DNA from: Epidermidibacterium keratini
GTDB lineage: Bacteria; Actinomycetota; Actinomycetes; Mycobacteriales; Antricoccaceae
Direction: 5' to 3'
NCBI RefSeq assembly: GCF_009834025.1
Contig: NZ_CP047156.1
Span: forward strand, 1,922,001-1,986,000
DNA length: 64,000 nucleotides
The translations under genes were made by a program, and so were the position numbers. The notes beneath the pieces are model-generated. The model was given only the letters and a program-made list of their open reading frames with translations, was not told where the DNA came from and made no database searches. Of this stretch, positions 24,058 through 54,628 are shown piece after piece. How positions within the stretch are numbered: the first letter of the stretch is position 1; each line of letters opens with the position of its first letter.

Positions 24058-26340
24058 ATGTCCACCCAGAGCAGCCCAACCCTGCACCTGAGCCACTGGG
24101 GCACCTTCGAGGCCCATAAGAAAGGCGACCGGATCGCCTCCGTCACGCCGTACGCCAAGGATCCCGACCCGCACCGCATCATCGAAAACGTCCTCTCCAT
24201 GCAGGACCACCCGACCCGCATCGACGCGCCGTACGTCCGCAAGGGCTGGCTCGAGGGCGGCGCTGGACCGAGCGAGCAGCGCGGGCGCGACGAATTCGTG
24301 AAGGTCAGCTGGGACCAGGCACTCGACTTGGTCGCGGGCGAGCTGCAGCGGTTGTACGCCGGACCGGGCCCGGAGTCGATCTACGCCGGCTCCTACGGGT
24401 GGGCGAGCGCGGGTCGCTTCCACCACGCACAGAGCCAGCTCAAGCGGTTCCTGTCGGTGGCCGGCGGCTACGTCGCCAGCGTCAACAACTACAGCTTCGG
24501 CGCGTCGGCGCCGTTCCTCTCGCGAGTGATCGCGACCGAGGCGCAGTGGGAGACGAAGGCGACCACGTGGAAGTCCATCGCCGAGAACGCCGAGCTCGTC
24601 GTCGCGATCGGCGGCCTGGCGCGCAAGAACTCGGCGATCGCCAACGGCGGCGCCGTACACCACGACCTCGTCTCGTGGCTGCAGACCGCGCGCGACAACG
24701 GCGTGGAGTTCGTCGGCATCTCACCGCTGCGCGACGACATGCCCGCGCAGACTGACGCGCGGTGGATCCCGATCCGCCCGGCCAGCGACGGCGCACTGCT
24801 GCAGGCGATCGCGCGCGAGCTCATCGAAAAAGACCTATATGACAAGGAGTTCATCGCCAACTACACCGTCGGCTTCGACCTCTTCGCCGAGTCGGTGGCC
24901 GACAAGACGCCGGAATGGGCGGCGCAGATCTGCGACGTCGACCCGCAGACGATCCGCGACCTCGCCGAGGCGATGGCCACCAAGCGCACCTTCTTGACCA
25001 TGTCCTGGTCGATGCAGCGCCAGCAGTACGGCGAACACACCATGTGGCTTGGCGTCTGCGTCGCGGCCATGCTCGGGCACATCGGGCTGCCCGGCGGCGG
25101 CTTCGGACACGGCTACGCGAGCACCAACCGCGTCGGGCACTCCGAGATGGCGTTCGGGCTGCCGACGTTCTCCAAGGGCCACAACCCGGTACGCACCTAT
25201 ATACCTGTCTCGCGCATCTCCGACATGCTGCTGAACCCCGGCGAGCAGTACTCCTACGACGGCAAGACGCTGACCTACCCCGACATCAAGCTCGTCTACT
25301 GGGCCGGCGGCAACCCGTTCCACCACCACACCGACCTCAAGCGGCTCCGCGAGGCGTTCGGGCGCCCGGACACGATCGTCGTACACGACTCCGCCTGGAC
25401 ATCGACCGCCCGGCACGCCGACATCGTGCTTCCGGCGACCCTGTCGATCGAGCGCGACGATCTCGGCGCCGCGATCACCGAGGACGTCCTCATCCCCATG
25501 CACAAGATCGTCGAGCCGTACGGCGAAGCTCGCGACGACTTCGCGATCCTGCGCGGGCTCGCGCAGCGGCTCGGGTGCGACGAGGCGTTCAGCGACGGTC
25601 TCGACACCGACGCGTGGCTGGAGCGCATCTACACCAAGTTCACCGACAAGTACGCCGCCCGCGGCCATACTTTGCCGTCGTGGCAGCAGTTCTGGAGCAG
25701 TGGCGAGCCGCTGCCAGTGCCCAAGGCCGACCCCGACCGGGTCATGCACTCGGAGTTTCGCGACGACCCGCAGGCCAACCCGCTGCGTACGCCGAGCAAG
25801 AAGATCCAGCTGCAGTCCGATGAGATCGAAGACTTCGGCTACGACGACTGCCCGGGTACGCCGATGTGGCGCGCGCCGGATGACTGGGACAACCGCAACG
25901 ACTTCCCGATCGCGCTGATCGCCAACCAGCCCAAGACCCGGCTGCACAGCCAGCTCGATCCCGGCGACTACTCCGCCGAGTCGAAGGTCGGCGGGCGCGA
26001 GCCGGTGCGGATGCACCCAGGCGATGCCGCCGAGCGCGGGATCAGCGAGAGCGACCTCGTGCAGATCTCCAGTCCGCGCGGTTGGTGCCTGGCCGGCGTC
26101 GTACTGTCCGAGGACCTCAAGCCCGGCGTCGCGCAGCTGTCGACCGGCGCTTGGTATGACCCGGACGAAGACGGCAACTGCATCCACGGCAATCCCAACG
26201 TGCTGGTGCGCGACATCCCAGTCTCGTCATTCTCGCGGGGCAACGTCGGTCAGCACGTGCAGGTGCAGATCGCGGCGTACGCCGGTCCACCGCCGCCGAT
26301 CACCGTGTGGTCACCCCCGCCCGGCGCCGGCCGCCGCTAG
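24058..26340 (+). CDS. Molybdopterin-dependent oxidoreductase, BisC/TorA/DMSO-reductase type
   Basis: A 760-residue member of the DMSO reductase family. GSYGWASAGRFHHAQSQLKR at 111-130 is the hallmark of the BisC/TorA branch, and Ser146 in NNYSFGAS is the expected molybdenum ligand. There is no N-terminal CxxCxxxC iron-sulfur motif and no Tat signal, so it should be a cytoplasmic, single-cofactor enzyme similar to biotin sulfoxide reductase. The C-terminal domain (GGREPVRMHPGDAAERGI) binds the pterin. No cofactor-synthesis, chaperone or membrane partner gene is adjacent. Its location suggests a role in the catabolic island, but S- or N-oxide reduction is the default expectation. Confidence 0.85.
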   Translation: MSTQSSPTLHLSHWGTFEAHKKGDRIASVTPYAKDPDPHRIIENVLSMQDHPTRIDAPYVRKGWLEGGAGPSEQRGRDEFVKVSWDQALDLVAGELQRLYAGPGPESIYAGSYGWASAGRFHHAQSQLKRFLSVAGGYVASVNNYSFGASAPFLSRVIATEAQWETKATTWKSIAENAELVVAIGGLARKNSAIANGGAVHHDLVSWLQTARDNGVEFVGISPLRDDMPAQTDARWIPIRPASDGALLQAIARELIEKDLYDKEFIANYTVGFDLFAESVADKTPEWAAQICDVDPQTIRDLAEAMATKRTFLTMSWSMQRQQYGEHTMWLGVCVAAMLGHIGLPGGGFGHGYASTNRVGHSEMAFGLPTFSKGHNPVRTYIPVSRISDMLLNPGEQYSYDGKTLTYPDIKLVYWAGGNPFHHHTDLKRLREAFGRPDTIVVHDSAWTSTARHADIVLPATLSIERDDLGAAITEDVLIPMHKIVEPYGEARDDFAILRGLAQRLGCDEAFSDGLDTDAWLERIYTKFTDKYAARGHTLPSWQQFWSSGEPLPVPKADPDRVMHSEFRDDPQANPLRTPSKKIQLQSDEIEDFGYDDCPGTPMWRAPDDWDNRNDFPIALIANQPKTRLHSQLDPGDYSAESKVGGREPVRMHPGDAAERGISESDLVQISSPRGWCLAGVVLSEDLKPGVAQLSTGAWYDPDEDGNCIHGNPNVLVRDIPVSSFSRGNVGQHVQVQIAAYAGPPPPITVWSPPPGAGRR

Positions 26341-26355
26341 CCCGGCCCGAAACCC

Positions 26356-26414
26356 ACCTGCGGTGGAACCTGTAACGCTAATGGTGCTGTAGCGCTAGAG
26401 GTTCCACCGCAGAT
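26356..26414. terminator. Palindrome family 2, copy A (putative bidirectional terminator)
   Basis: Arms CTGCGGTGGAACCT and AGGTTCCACCGCAG (26358-26371 and 26399-26412) pair perfectly, with a further imperfect inner stem TAACGCTA/TAGCGCTA. It sits between two convergent genes. An almost identical element occurs at 60526-60584. Confidence 0.7.
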
Positions 26415-26434
26415 GAGCGGGTGGGCATGGAAAA

Positions 26435-26473
26435 GCCGGTGCGAAGACTTCTTCCCCAAGCCATCGCACCGGC
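26435..26473 (-). terminator. Intrinsic-terminator-like hairpin after yqgE
   Basis: A 10-bp perfect stem (26435-26444 with 26464-26473) is followed on the minus strand by TTTT, so it can end yqgE transcription. Confidence 0.55.
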
Positions 26474-26558
26474 GTGTGACTAGTTAACCGCATCCCGAGC
26501 ACCGCTCACAACCGACACGCCGAGAACTGCCCACGTCGCTGCTGGCTCGGGTGTCGGC

Positions 26559-27179
26559 TCAGTTGCGAAGCGGGTTGTCCGGGCAGTGCCGCAAGAAGGC
26601 GGCCGAGCCGCGCTGGCGAGCGAGTACGTCGCGCCACAGCGTCGCGGAGTGCGCCGACATCGCATCGCCGGCCTCACTCGCGACGCACAACCAGGCGCCG
26701 GCATCGATCTCGTCGTCGAGCTGAGCGCCACCCCATCCGGCGTACCCGGCAAACAGTCGTACGCCGCCCACTGACGGCAGCACCGACTCCGGATCGACAT
26801 CGCCTTCAATGCGATAGAGCGTCTGGTGCGGGTAGTCCACCACGCGTGCGAGTCCCGGCACCGACAGTCGCGGCCGCCCGACGGCGAGGCACATGACCAT
26901 CTCCGGCGAGCACGGCCCGCCGCGGTGCAGCTTGCGAGGGGGCATCGAGGCCTGCCACCACTTCGGCAGCAGTGAGCGCACGTCGTCACGCGTGGGTTCG
27001 GAGATGATGACGCCCTGGAACCCGCCTTCTTCGGCGGCAACGATGAGTACGACGGTGCGGTCGAAGTTGGCATCGCCGAGCATCGGCATCGCTACGAGCA
27101 GCCGGCCGACCGCGGGGCGGGTGAGGCGCTCGCGCGCAGTCTCATCCGGCCAGTACGGCTGACGGTCGCGTGGGGTCAC
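26559..27179 (-). CDS. YqgE/AlgH family protein (UPF0301)
   Basis: A 206-residue protein with the family's N-terminal signature GRLLVAMPMLGDANFDRTVVLI, then GFQGVIISEPT, GGPC and the C-terminal GYAGWGGAQLDDEI. The GTG at 27179 is chosen because translation from it begins about 26 residues before the conserved start; the open frame upstream has no support. The molecular role of the family is not established. It is divergent from an MFS gene, the same neighbourhood as mycobacterial Rv0038 and Rv0037c. Confidence 0.9.
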   Translation of the reverse strand: MTPRDRQPYWPDETARERLTRPAVGRLLVAMPMLGDANFDRTVVLIVAAEEGGFQGVIISEPTRDDVRSLLPKWWQASMPPRKLHRGGPCSPEMVMCLAVGRPRLSVPGLARVVDYPHQTLYRIEGDVDPESVLPSVGGVRLFAGYAGWGGAQLDDEIDAGAWLCVASEAGDAMSAHSATLWRDVLARQRGSAAFLRHCPDNPLRN

Positions 27180-27267
27180 CGTCCCATCATCCCAGCAGGT
27201 GCCGGCGTGCGCATCTAGGCGAGTACGACGTCCCGCTGCCCGCGGCGCCCGACGTACTCTGGCGGAC

Positions 27268-28668
27268 GTGACGGATGAGGTGAGCGAGCAGGCAACCGCC
27301 GGAACGCGCACCGATCGGCGCGCGGATTCCGAGCGTCTTCATGACCATCATGACCACCCGCATCTCGCTGCGATGCGCGGTTCGCACGCGATCAAAATGT
27401 TGCTGCGCAGCAAGGACTTTCGGCGGTTGTACGCCGCACGCCTGTCCGGTCAGTGGGCCGACGGCGTCTTCCAGGCCAGCCTCGCCGGAACCGTCCTCTT
27501 CAACCCGCAGCAGGCTGCGACGCCGGCGGACCTGGCGGCGAGCTTCGCGGTCGTCCTGCTGCCGTACTCGTTTGTCGGCCCCTTTGTCGGCGTACTGCTC
27601 GACCGCTACAGCCGTCGCCGGCTCATGGCGTGGTCCAACCTGCTGCGCGCAGTGCTCGGGCTCATCGTCGCGGCGCTGATCTGGGTCGGCTACCAAGGTG
27701 TCGGCTTCTACGCGCTGGCACTGTTGGCCTTGTCCCTGTCGCGATTCTTCCTCTCGGGATTGTCGGCAGCACTCCCGCACGTGGCACCGCGACCGACCCT
27801 GGTCAGCGCCAACGCCTTCACGACAACGAGCGGCACGATCATCAGCCTGATCGGTGGCGGATGTGCGATCGGGCTCAGCAACCTGATCAGCCAGAGCAGC
27901 CACGGGTACGGCGCAATCGCGGCTATGTCAGCGATCGGCACGCTGCTCGCGGCCTGGCTGATGAGCCGGTTCGGCGTCATGGCGCTCGGACCGGACCACA
28001 CCCAGCGCGAGTCGGCCAGCGGCATCGGCGATATCGCCCGCGGGATGTGGGCCGGCGCCAAGCACCTTGTGCGGCACGGCGAGGCGTTCGGCGTACTGCT
28101 GTGCATTGCCGCGCACCGGTTCATCTTCGGCGGCATGATGGTCGCGCTCATCAACTTCTTCAAAAACGACGTGCCACACCATGGTCCGATTCCCAGCGGT
28201 ATCTCCGGCATCGGCCTCGCTGCGGCCACCGGAGGCGCCGGGGCTCTCCTCGCCGCGACGGTGACACCTGCGATCTCGCGAGCGATCGGCAAGAACGCGT
28301 GGATCTCGGTCTCGTACGTCGCCTTCGGAGCGACCGGATCACTGCTTTTCCTCCTCGCTGATGCCCGAGCGGTGCTTGCTGCGGTCTTCTTCCTGGGGTT
28401 CGCCGGGCAGGGCGTGAAGGTCTGTGGCGACACGATCGTGCAGGAGACCATCGCCGAGTCGTTCCGCGGACGCACCTTCGCCGTCTACGACACCTCGTTC
28501 AATGTCTGTTTCGTGGCCGGAGTGATCCTCGCCGCATTTACCCTCCCCGACGACGCTCAGTGGCCGGCGTTCTATCTGACCTGCGCGGGCCTATATCTGG
28601 TCGCCGCGGCCAGCTACCGCTTGCTGGCCCGCCATCACGACCACTCCTCGGCGCCCCGAAACGACTAG
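27268..28668 (+). CDS. Major facilitator superfamily transporter
   Basis: A 466-residue protein with about twelve transmembrane segments and an MFS loop signature GVLLDRYSRRRLMAWSN between helices 2 and 3. An N-terminal cytoplasmic segment of about 45 residues contains a His/Asp-rich stretch (HDHHDHPH), which might bind metal. The GTG start at 27268 was chosen over an upstream start with a basic, low-complexity leader. Substrate unknown; the nearest expectation is the exporter-like Rv0037c type encoded beside yqgE in mycobacteria. Confidence 0.87.
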   Translation: MTDEVSEQATAGTRTDRRADSERLHDHHDHPHLAAMRGSHAIKMLLRSKDFRRLYAARLSGQWADGVFQASLAGTVLFNPQQAATPADLAASFAVVLLPYSFVGPFVGVLLDRYSRRRLMAWSNLLRAVLGLIVAALIWVGYQGVGFYALALLALSLSRFFLSGLSAALPHVAPRPTLVSANAFTTTSGTIISLIGGGCAIGLSNLISQSSHGYGAIAAMSAIGTLLAAWLMSRFGVMALGPDHTQRESASGIGDIARGMWAGAKHLVRHGEAFGVLLCIAAHRFIFGGMMVALINFFKNDVPHHGPIPSGISGIGLAAATGGAGALLAATVTPAISRAIGKNAWISVSYVAFGATGSLLFLLADARAVLAAVFFLGFAGQGVKVCGDTIVQETIAESFRGRTFAVYDTSFNVCFVAGVILAAFTLPDDAQWPAFYLTCAGLYLVAAASYRLLARHHDHSSAPRND

Positions 28669-28729
28669 GTTTTGCGGCGGCTGAGGCGCCTGGGACGAAA
28701 TTGGTCAGTTGTAATAACCGGATGAATGA

Positions 28730-50205
<21,476 letters not shown>

Positions 50206-50206
<1 letters not shown>

Positions 50207-50673
50207 TGCAGGTAGGACATCGCGGACGGGCATTCGTGGCCGTGGCCATGATCCCGGCGGTCGTTGGCCTGGCCGGCTGCACGTCAAACGATGACAAGAA
50301 GGCCGACGAGAGCACCACCTCGACGACCAAGCCTGCCGTCGATCCCAAGAAGGTCTCGCCCACCGACCTGCCGCAACCGCCGGCGATCGAGAACGCCGCC
50401 GGCGCGCGCCAGGAAGCCGAGATGGGCGAGTGCAAGACGGCGGCCGGCTCGCAGGAGGTCACCGGCAAGATCACCAACGCCGGCGATGGCGCCATCGACT
50501 ATGTCGTGGTCGTCAACTGGGTCAACGGCTCGTCGGATGTGATGGGCCGCGGTGTCGCCGTACTCAAGGCTGTCGAGCCGGGGGCTGCGGTCGACTGGTC
50601 GGTCAGCGCCGAGGTCGCCGAGGGCGCCGAGGCCTGCACCCTCAACGTCCAAAAGGGCACCGTCACCGAATAG
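50206..50673 (+). CDS. Putative lipoprotein coupled to the giant surface protein
   Basis: A 155-residue protein starting at the ATG that shares its A with the giant gene's TAA stop (TAATG), with AGGGAG 7 bases upstream. A hydrophobic N-terminus ends in the lipobox LAGC (Cys at residue 25), followed by a Lys/Thr/Ser-rich linker and a domain of about 95 residues containing two further Cys. The frame is open upstream inside the giant gene but that extension is only a shadow. The domain (GKITNAGDGAIDYVVVVNWV) resembles the FxLYD/Ig-like beta-sandwich domains of actinobacterial lipoproteins. Tight coupling suggests it works with the giant protein; the function is unknown. Confidence 0.85.
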
Positions 50674-50685
50674 CGCGCCACATTT

Positions 50686-50728
50686 CGGTGATCGAGCAGG
50701 CCGGTGAACGAGGCCGGTTGTCGAGATC
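50686..50728 (+). repeat. REP-like palindromic element
   Basis: Single copy (GGTGATCGAGCAGGC ... GGTTGTCGAGATC) 12 bp after the lipoprotein stop codon. Confidence 0.7.
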
Positions 50729-50835
50729 CTGCCCAGTTCGGGGCGTCTTAAGCACGTTATGACAATCTCCACAGATCACGGCGTACGCCGCGAAACACAG
50801 CCCGAACTCACCGGTCGATGTGCTGATACTGGGGG

Positions 50836-51933
50836 ATGCGCTTACTGGAGTCCCCACGCCAGCAGGCCACCGCGACAGGCCGGTACGTCGAGCTCGACGG
50901 CCTGCGCGGGATCGCCGTAATCGGTGTCCTGCTGTTTCACGTCACCGACTTCTATGACGTGTATGTCCCGGGCGAGAAGCCACCGCTGCCGTTCACGGTG
51001 CCGCAGGGACGATTCGGCGTCGAGCTGTTTTTCCTGATCAGCGGCTTCGTGATCCTCGCGACCGCCGAGCGCCGCAGCGCACGCGAGTTCGCGATTGCGC
51101 GGTTTGCGCGCATCTACCCGGTCTACTGGCTGTGCATCCTCATCACGACCGCCGTGGTGCTCACCTCGCATCTCGATGGCCTGCGCCGGCAGTGGTACGA
51201 GGTGCTCGGCAACCTCACCATGCTGCAAAGCTTGTGGAAGGGCCGCGACGTCGACGGCGTCTACTGGTCGCTCGGTGTCGAGCTGCTCTTCTACGCCACC
51301 GTCGCGGTGCTGCTGATGATCTTCGGCCGGTTGAGCAACCGAGTGCTGGTCGGTACGACGATCGTGTGGACCGTCGTCGCGATCGGCGTACTCATCGCCC
51401 GCGCTGTCGCCCCGCAGGACCAGGTCATCTTCTTCATCAAGACCCTGACCAACGCCAACTTCGCCTGCATGTTCCTCGTGGGGATGGTGGCCTACCTGAT
51501 CCGCAGCGGCCGACCCGGGCCATGGCGAGCGCTGATTGCTGTGCCGATCGTCGGCGCGGTCGTGAGTGCGGCGCTGCGTGACGGGCAGGAGTCGGCGCTC
51601 TGGACGGCCGGGATCATCGCGGCCTTCGTCGTGATCACGCTGCTGCCGGAAGTCCCGGTGCTGCGTGCCAGGTTGCTCGTGTGGCTTGGCGCTCTCAGCT
51701 ATCCGCTGTATCTGCTGCATCAGAACATCTCGTACGTCGTGATCGATGCGGCGACCCCGACGGTCGGCCGTCCGGTCGCGACGGGCGTTGCGGTGGCGGT
51801 CGTCGTACTGCTCGCCTGGGTGGTGCACCAGCTGTTTGAGAAGCAGTCGGCCCGCTGGACGCGCACCAAACTCACCGAGCTGACATCTTCTCCGTCGGCC
51901 GCGAGTGGTCTCGACAACCGGCGCTCGCCCTAG
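50836..51933 (+). CDS. Acyltransferase 3 family membrane protein (OafA-like)
   Basis: A 365-residue integral membrane acyltransferase. YVELDGLRGIAVIGVLLFHV has the R/G and His typical of the family, and GVELFFLISGFVI and YWSLGVELLFY are further landmarks. About ten hydrophobic segments follow. It probably O-acetylates or acylates surface polysaccharide. The gene lies just downstream of the giant surface protein operon but is separated by 162 bp with a REP element. The ATG at 50836 follows GGGGG at very short spacing, so the start is not certain. The last residues, GLDNRRSP, and the stop codon are encoded by a REP-like element. Confidence 0.88.
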   Translation: MRLLESPRQQATATGRYVELDGLRGIAVIGVLLFHVTDFYDVYVPGEKPPLPFTVPQGRFGVELFFLISGFVILATAERRSAREFAIARFARIYPVYWLCILITTAVVLTSHLDGLRRQWYEVLGNLTMLQSLWKGRDVDGVYWSLGVELLFYATVAVLLMIFGRLSNRVLVGTTIVWTVVAIGVLIARAVAPQDQVIFFIKTLTNANFACMFLVGMVAYLIRSGRPGPWRALIAVPIVGAVVSAALRDGQESALWTAGIIAAFVVITLLPEVPVLRARLLVWLGALSYPLYLLHQNISYVVIDAATPTVGRPVATGVAVAVVVLLAWVVHQLFEKQSARWTRTKLTELTSSPSAASGLDNRRSP

Positions 51934-51958
51934 CGGGCTCGCGCCTGCTCGACCACCG
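51905..51958 (-). repeat. REP-like palindromic element
   Basis: Inverted copy (GTGGTCTCGACAACCGG ... CCTGCTCGACCACCG) that overlaps the 3' end of the acyltransferase gene and stops 10 bp short of the response-regulator stop codon. Confidence 0.75.
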
Positions 51959-51967
51959 AGCTATCAC

Positions 51968-52555
51968 TTAGATCCAGCCGTAGCGTTGGGCGACCTGGAC
52001 CGCCTCGTGGCGGTTGGCCGCGCCGAGCTTGAGCATCGCTGAGCTCAGGTAGTTGCGCACCGTCCCCGGCGACAGGAACGCCCGTGCCGCGATCTCCTCG
52101 ATCGGCGCGCCGCTGGCCGCAAGCTCGAGTACGTCGCCCTCGCGGGCCGTCAGCGGGCTGTCGCCGGCGCGCATCGCCTCGGCCGCCAGTTCGGGGTCGA
52201 CGTACCGCCCGCCCGCGGCCACCGTGCGCACCGCCTCGGCGAGCACATCGGCGTCGGCGGTCTTGGGCAAGAACCCCACGACACCGGCCTTCAGCGCACG
52301 TTTGAGGTAGCCCGGCCGCCCGTGCGAGGTGACGATGATGGCGCGCACGCCGTCCGGCAGCATCCCGGCGAGGGTGATCCCGTCGGTGCCCGGCATCTGC
52401 AGATCCAGCAGCGCAACGTCGACGTCGCGGGCGGCGAGGGCATCCTCCGGCGTACCGCCGACCGCGACGACCTCGATGTCCTCGTGCAGCCCCAGCAGCG
52501 CGGCGATCGCGTCGCGGATCAGCGCCTCGTCGTCGATGACGATCACCCGGATCAC
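51968..52555 (-). CDS. LuxR/NarL-type response regulator
   Basis: A 195-residue regulator: receiver domain with Asp51 in ALLDLQMPGTDG as phosphoacceptor, switch Thr in IVTS and Lys98 in FLPKTA; C-terminal LuxR helix-turn-helix at about 133-185 (LTAREGDVLELAASG, then TVRNYLSSAMLKLGA). Its start overlaps the histidine kinase stop by 4 bp, which fixes the partner. By analogy with DesKR/LiaRS-type modules it should control the ABC transporter upstream in the same operon. Confidence 0.93.
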   Translation of the reverse strand: MIRVIVIDDEALIRDAIAALLGLHEDIEVVAVGGTPEDALAARDVDVALLDLQMPGTDGITLAGMLPDGVRAIIVTSHGRPGYLKRALKAGVVGFLPKTADADVLAEAVRTVAAGGRYVDPELAAEAMRAGDSPLTAREGDVLELAASGAPIEEIAARAFLSPGTVRNYLSSAMLKLGAANRHEAVQVAQRYGWI

Positions 52556-53748
52556 GGCGTACTCGCTGGCTGCTCGGCGAATTCGGTGGTGACCGTGAAG
52601 CGGTCGTCGGTGTGCTCGGTGCGCACCGTGCCCCCGACCGCGGCGAGACGTTCCGCGAGCCCGCGTAGCCCGTTGCCACCTTTCGAGGCAGCGTTAGGGC
52701 GGTCGTTGGTGACGGTGACGGTGAAGCCGTGCTTGTCGTGGTTGCCGTCGATGCGGCACACGGTCGCGCTGCTGTGGCGAATCACGTTGGTGACGGATTC
52801 GCGCACGAGCCAGCCCACCGCGTCGCGGGCGGCCTCGGGAACGTCACCCGCGCGCAGCTGCAGATCGCACCTGATGCTGGCAGCGCGCAGCAGCGACTGC
52901 GCGCCCCGCAGCTCGGCGTCGAGGTCGATGTGCCGGTAGCCGCCGACGACCGCGCGCATCTCCCCGAGCGACTCTTGAGCGAGCTGGCGTACGGCGGTCA
53001 TCTCGCGGGCGGCGAGGTCACCGTCGCGCGTGGCGAGCTGGCCGGCGAGCTGGCTCTTCAGGGCGATCGCCGACAAGTTTCGACCGAGCGTGTCGTGCAG
53101 GTCGCGGCCAAACCGCAGCCGTTCTTCGGCGACGGCAAGCTTGGCCTCGGTCTCGCGGGCGCGGTCGATCTGCACCATCAGGCGCAGCATCGCGATCGAC
53201 GAGGCGGTCGACATCATGGCCGCGATGATGAAGACCGCGACGCCAATCGTGTTGGAGACGAGGGCCTGGATATTTCGGCCAAGCGCCAGCCAGATCCCGA
53301 CGCACACCAGCAACGCCATGGCGCCGACCGGCAGGAGCAGGCGGGTGGACACCCCGGCCGCGATGGCGCCGGCGGCGTACCCGCTGACCAGTGCCGGGAC
53401 CCACAGTGCCGCCCCCTGCGGTTCGGCCGCCGAGGCCGCCACCATCGGAAACGACACCGCAAGCACGGCCGTGGCGACGACCGCGACGGCGACGATGAAC
53501 ATCGGCGCCGCACCGCGCTGCTCGTGGACGGCGCGGATGCTGTCGCGGATGAGAGCGATCATCACGATGACCTGAGCGACGACCAAGACCCAGAAGACGG
53601 TCGTCAGGGTCTGGTTCTGCGCGGCGAACCCGCTGTTCCATCGGGCCAGGATCATGGGGTAGATCGCGGCCAGCAGATACAGGCTGATGCCGGTGTATAG
53701 CTCAAAACGGTTCAGGTGTGAGCGCTGCGCCCATCGCCACCGCTGCAC
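52552..53748 (-). CDS. Sensor histidine kinase, HisKA_3 (DesK/NarX) type
   Basis: A 398-residue kinase with about five or six N-terminal transmembrane helices (residues 18-190) and almost no extracytoplasmic domain, then a dimerisation helix with His218 in GRDLHDTLGRNL, and an ATPase domain with N-box RESVTNVIRHS and G2 box GGNGLRGLAERL. The usual DNG of the G1 box is replaced by TNDRP. The GTG start at 53748 has GAGGGAG upstream. Membrane-embedded sensing, as in DesK or LiaS-like kinases that detect lipid or cell-wall stress, is inferred. Confidence 0.92.
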   Translation of the reverse strand: MQRWRWAQRSHLNRFELYTGISLYLLAAIYPMILARWNSGFAAQNQTLTTVFWVLVVAQVIVMIALIRDSIRAVHEQRGAAPMFIVAVAVVATAVLAVSFPMVAASAAEPQGAALWVPALVSGYAAGAIAAGVSTRLLLPVGAMALLVCVGIWLALGRNIQALVSNTIGVAVFIIAAMMSTASSIAMLRLMVQIDRARETEAKLAVAEERLRFGRDLHDTLGRNLSAIALKSQLAGQLATRDGDLAAREMTAVRQLAQESLGEMRAVVGGYRHIDLDAELRGAQSLLRAASIRCDLQLRAGDVPEAARDAVGWLVRESVTNVIRHSSATVCRIDGNHDKHGFTVTVTNDRPNAASKGGNGLRGLAERLAAVGGTVRTEHTDDRFTVTTEFAEQPASTP

Positions 53749-53782
53749 CGGCGTACTCCCTCTCGCTGCTGACGCCTCGATG

Positions 53783-54628
53783 TTAGCGGCGCGGCTCCCA
53801 CGCGAATCGGTCGCGCACCAGCGCGAACGTGATCGCGACCCACATCAGCAGCACCAGGGTCGGTCGCGTCATCGCAGCGAGTGCTTCGGGGAATCCGGCG
53901 ATCACGTTGCCGTAGCGGTCGATGCCCGACAGCCCGGTCTGCAGCAGCTCGACGACCGCGGCGCCGGGGGTGAACCGCGCGATGGTCTCCAGCGTGTCCG
54001 GCAGGATCGACAGCGAGAAGAACATCCCGGACAGTCCCATGCTGATCATCACGACCGGGAGGGTCGTCACCTGCGCGGTTTCGGCGGTTTTGGTGATCGG
54101 CGTCGACGCGGCGGCGAGTCCGGCAAACGCGATGAAGCCGAGTACGACGCCGACGACAACGGCGAGTGCGTTGTTCAGGCTCGGCGGGGAGCCGATCACG
54201 AACGCACCGAGCACCACGATCGAGATCTGCAGCAGCGCCAGCACGATGCTGGGCAGCGCGGCCGCGACGAGGATTCCTAGATCCGAGACCGTGCCGGTGC
54301 GCATCCGCTTCAGCACGTAGGACTCGCGGCGCGCGACATACGTCGTGACGAGGTTGTAGTAGACGATGTAGGCCATTGCCATCACGGACGCCGTGATGAC
54401 GAGCAGGTTGCCCGGGCCGGCGTCGGACGGTACGCCGATGAAGTAGAGCGCGACGACCAGCACCAGCGGGATCAGCATGGTGTTGAAGATCGCCGTGCGG
54501 TTGCGCAACAGCAGCGTCAGCTCGGCGCGGGCCAGCGACAGTACGCCGCGCAGCGCCGACGGAGTGCGCTGCTCCCGAGACGGCGCGGTGCGGGGGTCGG
54601 CGGACTGGGTGTTGGCTGCGGTGCTCAT
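53783..54628 (-). CDS. ABC-2 type transporter permease
   Basis: A 281-residue protein with about six transmembrane helices, of the ABC-2 family used for drug, lipid or polysaccharide export. The start overlaps the ATPase stop by 4 bp. Gene order ATPase, permease, kinase, regulator is typical for self-regulated efflux or antibiotic-resistance modules. The transported compound is unknown. Confidence 0.88.
   Translation of the reverse strand: MSTAANTQSADPRTAPSREQRTPSALRGVLSLARAELTLLLRNRTAIFNTMLIPLVLVVALYFIGVPSDAGPGNLLVITASVMAMAYIVYYNLVTTYVARRESYVLKRMRTGTVSDLGILVAAALPSIVLALLQISIVVLGAFVIGSPPSLNNALAVVVGVVLGFIAFAGLAAASTPITKTAETAQVTTLPVVMISMGLSGMFFSLSILPDTLETIARFTPGAAVVELLQTGLSGIDRYGNVIAGFPEALAAMTRPTLVLLMWVAITFALVRDRFAWEPRR

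Noticed and set aside
24058-26340. Assignment of the molybdenum enzyme to formate dehydrogenase or nitrate reductase
   Set aside because: It has no N-terminal iron-sulfur cysteines, no Cys/Sec or Asp ligand, and the GSYGWASAGRFHHAQ motif places it with BisC/TorA.
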